Source: Actinokineospora enzanensis DSM 44649
Lineage (GTDB): Bacteria; Actinomycetota; Actinomycetes; Mycobacteriales; Pseudonocardiaceae
Assembly: GCF_000374445.1 (NCBI RefSeq)
Contig: NZ_KB894416.1
Coordinates: 62,001-126,000, forward strand
Reading direction: 5' to 3'
DNA length: 64,000 nucleotides
Each line of letters opens with the position of its first letter. Position 1 is the first letter of the stretch. Position numbers and translations under genes: made by a program. Positions 62,189 to 64,000 of the stretch are shown here, in pieces. The notes beneath the pieces were generated by a model. It ran no database searches and was not told the DNA's origin. It worked only from the letters and a program-made list of their open reading frames with translations.

Positions 62189-63052
62189 TCATGGGCGTTC
62201 CTTGGCGAACTGCACCACGGGGGAGGTCGCCGAGGCGATCACCATGCTCTTTCCCTTGCCGCCGACCAGTACCGGGCCCCTGGTGATCTCCGGCGGGACG
62301 GGTGTGCGGGTGGGCTCGTCGACCAGTTGCAAGTGGATCACGCCGCCGTGGTCGTCGGTCCACGTGATCTTCACGAGCTTGTGGTCGCCTCGACGCTGGG
62401 ACGCCACGCCCGAGCGCCAGCCGGAGCGGCGGATCGCGCGGGTGCGGCGGTCGGCGGCGGTGAACAGAACGATTCCGGTGGGCAGCAGGGGGATGCCGGG
62501 GATCCCCATGACCAGGCCGAGAGCGGTCAGACCGCCGGGGTCGTCGGGGACGCCGGGGGACGCGATCCGTTCCGGGTCGGCGCGGTCGTAGAAGATCGTG
62601 ACGCGGTCGCCGACGTGGACGGTCGGGCTCGTGTTGTCCCGGCCGAGCGTGCGGACGCGGTCGACGCCGTCGACCGGGAAGCGGACCTCCATCGGGCCCG
62701 CGTACTTGCCCGACTCGGAGTGGGTGACGGCGACGACGACGCCCTCGACCCGCGCACCGTGTTCCGCCAGGTCCTGGAACCGGGTCTCGGCCAGGTCGGC
62801 GATGACGGTCATGCCGGTGAGCAGTGCCAGACCTGCCAGCATCAAGGTCAGGGACACCCACCACTTGCGCCGTATGAGGCGCTCGGCTGCGGCCACCGAC
62901 ACGTCGCGCGGTGGCAACTGGACCGGTGGTGGCGGCGGGGCCGATGGCGGCGGGGTGTTGCCGGGGCGCCTACCACGAACCGCGCGACCGACCGCGAACG
63001 CGGCGACTCCGGCCGCTGCGGCGATCGCGCCGCGCCGCACGATCGACTTCAC
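62189..63052 (-). CDS. DUF3592 membrane protein, third copy (with N-terminal extension)
   Basis: A 287-residue paralogue with an extra N-terminal hydrophobic segment and Pro-rich linker (VKSIVRRGAIAAAAGVAAFA, then PPPSAPPPPPVQLPP), two further helices and the DUF3592 domain (MEVRFPVDGVDRVRTLGRDN, VGDRVTIFYDRADPERIA). It ends GPVLVGGKGKSMVIA like the other two copies. GGGGGG precedes GTG 63052. The frame is open upstream into polA but not conserved. Confidence 0.82.
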   Translation of the reverse strand: MKSIVRRGAIAAAAGVAAFAVGRAVRGRRPGNTPPPSAPPPPPVQLPPRDVSVAAAERLIRRKWWVSLTLMLAGLALLTGMTVIADLAETRFQDLAEHGARVEGVVVAVTHSESGKYAGPMEVRFPVDGVDRVRTLGRDNTSPTVHVGDRVTIFYDRADPERIASPGVPDDPGGLTALGLVMGIPGIPLLPTGIVLFTAADRRTRAIRRSGWRSGVASQRRGDHKLVKITWTDDHGGVIHLQLVDEPTRTPVPPEITRGPVLVGGKGKSMVIASATSPVVQFAKERP

Positions 63053-63110
63053 GGCACCACCCCCCAGGACAAGGGGATCATGCCGGCCCGCGGCGTGTTC
63101 CGGAACGTCC

Positions 63111-64000
63111 CTAGTGGGCGGCCTCGTTCCAGGAACGACCGAAGCCCACCGACACGTCCAGTGGGACGCGCAGATGGAAGGCGGCGGCCATCTGGGTGCG
63201 GACCAGAGCCTCGACCGGCTCGCGCTCGCCATCGGCGACGTCCAGCACGAGTTCGTCGTGGACCTGGAGCAGCATCCGGCTACGCAGCTTCTGCGCGCGC
63301 AGTTCGCGGTGGACGTTGAGCATGGCGACCTTGATGATGTCGGCCGCGCTGCCCTGGATCGGGGCGTTGAGGGCCATCCGCTCGGCCATCTCACGCAGCT
63401 GGCGGTTGTCGCTGGTGAGGTCGGGCAGGTGGCGGCGGCGGCCGAAGAGGGTCTCGGTGTAGCCCTCCTTGCGGGCGATCGCGACGACCTCGTGCAGGTA
63501 GTCGCGGACGCCGCCGAAGCCCTGGAAGTAGTCGTCCATCAGGGCGCGGGCCTCCTCGGTGGAGATCCGCAGCTGCTGGGACAGGCCGTACGCGGACAGG
63601 CCGTAGGCGAGGCCGTAGTTCATCGCCTTGATCTTGGCGCGCTGTTCCTGGTTGACCTCGGTCGGCTCGACGCCGAAGACGCGGGCGGCGGTGGCGGCGT
63701 GGAAGTCGAAGCCGGAGTTGAACGCCTCGATCAGTGCCGCGTCCTCGGAGAGATGGGCCATGATCCGCATCTCGATCTGGCTGTAGTCGGCGGTGAGCAG
63801 CTCGGCGTAGTCGCGGCCGACCACGAACGCCTCGCGGATCGTGCGGCCCGCCTCGGTGCGGACCGGGATGTTCTGCAGGTTCGGCTCGGTGGACGAGAGC
63901 CGACCGGTGGCCGCGATGGTCTGGTTGAACGTGGTGTGGATGCGGTCGTCCTCGGACACCGACTTGATCAGGCCCTCGACCGTGACCCGCAGCCGGGTGG
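63111..64000 (-). CDS. polA: DNA polymerase I, C-terminal part (cut by window edge)
   Basis: The last about 295 residues of polymerase I; the frame continues past the window. Family A motifs are complete: STEPNLQNIPVRTEAGRTIR, motif A ADYSQIEMRIMAHLSED, motif B (O-helix) QEQRAKIKAMNYGLAYGLS, and motif C LLQVHDELVLDVADGE. The O-helix residue that is Phe in E. coli and Taq polymerase is Tyr here (MNYG), as in mycobacterial enzymes, which favours acceptance of dideoxynucleotides. Confidence 0.96.
   Translation of the reverse strand, partial: TRLRVTVEGLIKSVSEDDRIHTTFNQTIAATGRLSSTEPNLQNIPVRTEAGRTIREAFVVGRDYAELLTADYSQIEMRIMAHLSEDAALIEAFNSGFDFHAATAARVFGVEPTEVNQEQRAKIKAMNYGLAYGLSAYGLSQQLRISTEEARALMDDYFQGFGGVRDYLHEVVAIARKEGYTETLFGRRRHLPDLTSDNRQLREMAERMALNAPIQGSAADIIKVAMLNVHRELRAQKLRSRMLLQVHDELVLDVADGEREPVEALVRTQMAAAFHLRVPLDVSVGFGRSWNEAAH

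Overview
The window is high-GC DNA (most third codon positions are G or C) from an actinomycete, most likely a member of the Pseudonocardiaceae (Saccharothrix/Lentzea/Actinokineospora type). This is inferred from the DUF397/Scr1-type regulator pair, the many GTG starts and 4-bp GTGA/ATGA gene overlaps, the CoaE-GrpB fusion, the gcvH-garA-ftsR-DUF151-MerR block and the complete ergothioneine operon egtABCD. It is ordinary chromosome: I see no prophage, large biosynthetic cluster or CRISPR array.

Layout. 1-3.4 kb: the end of a TPR-type regulator, two tandem APH-like kinases and a decayed patch (NmrA-like remnant, small Cys-rich ORF). 3.4-9.5 kb: a secreted tripeptidyl-aminopeptidase-type hydrolase and egtABCD (minus strand). 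In the egt leader lies a tRNA-Cys-like fold enclosed by a 22-bp inverted repeat. 9.9-13.7 kb: AcnR-like TetR plus MFS exporter, DUF397/Scr1 pair, small ORFs. 13.8-18.8 kb: two CNNM/CorC membrane proteins and a 3-methyladenine glycosylase, converging on a PiT phosphate transporter with its DUF47 partner. 19-23 kb: VWA/solute-binding membrane protein, an orphan eCIS-effector-like HNH protein, a lipoprotein and RNase HI. 23-27.1 kb: aldo/keto reductase and gcvP under a tandem glycine riboswitch. 27.3-33.4 kb: two orphan proteins, then the conserved block MerR, DUF151 nuclease, ftsR, garA, GcvH-like, CDP-alcohol phosphatidyltransferase, and a truncated DJ-1/PfpI gene. 33.7-39.3 kb: FAD oxidase, a methyltransferase whose stop codon lies in a MITE target duplication, acyl-CoA synthetase and dienoyl-CoA isomerase-like crotonase. 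39.4-44.5 kb: ArsR/MFS, MarR/azoreductase, stand-alone HsdR-N nuclease, HAD protein. 44.5-53.4 kb: uvrB, Cys-rich DUF5685 protein, DUF402 protein, coaE-grpB, lipoprotein and rpsA. 53.7-64 kb: methyltransferase/GNAT, a YhgE/Pip operon with its own TetR and operator, a family of DUF3592 membrane proteins with related leaders, bluB and the 3' part of polA.

How the genes work together. Clear functional units are ergothioneine synthesis from histidine, cysteine and glutamate (EgtD/A/B/C; no egtE adjacent), glycine cleavage (gcvP with its riboswitch; a GcvH-like protein that lacks any lysine), low-affinity phosphate uptake (PiT/DUF47), GarA/FtsR-linked growth control, and genome maintenance (uvrB, polA, rnhA, glycosylase).

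The most unusual items are the tRNA-Cys-like structured leader of egtA, the lysine-free GcvH paralogue, the eCIS-type HNH effector candidate, the 160-bp MITE, and the degenerate ABC-ATPase/YhgE operon.
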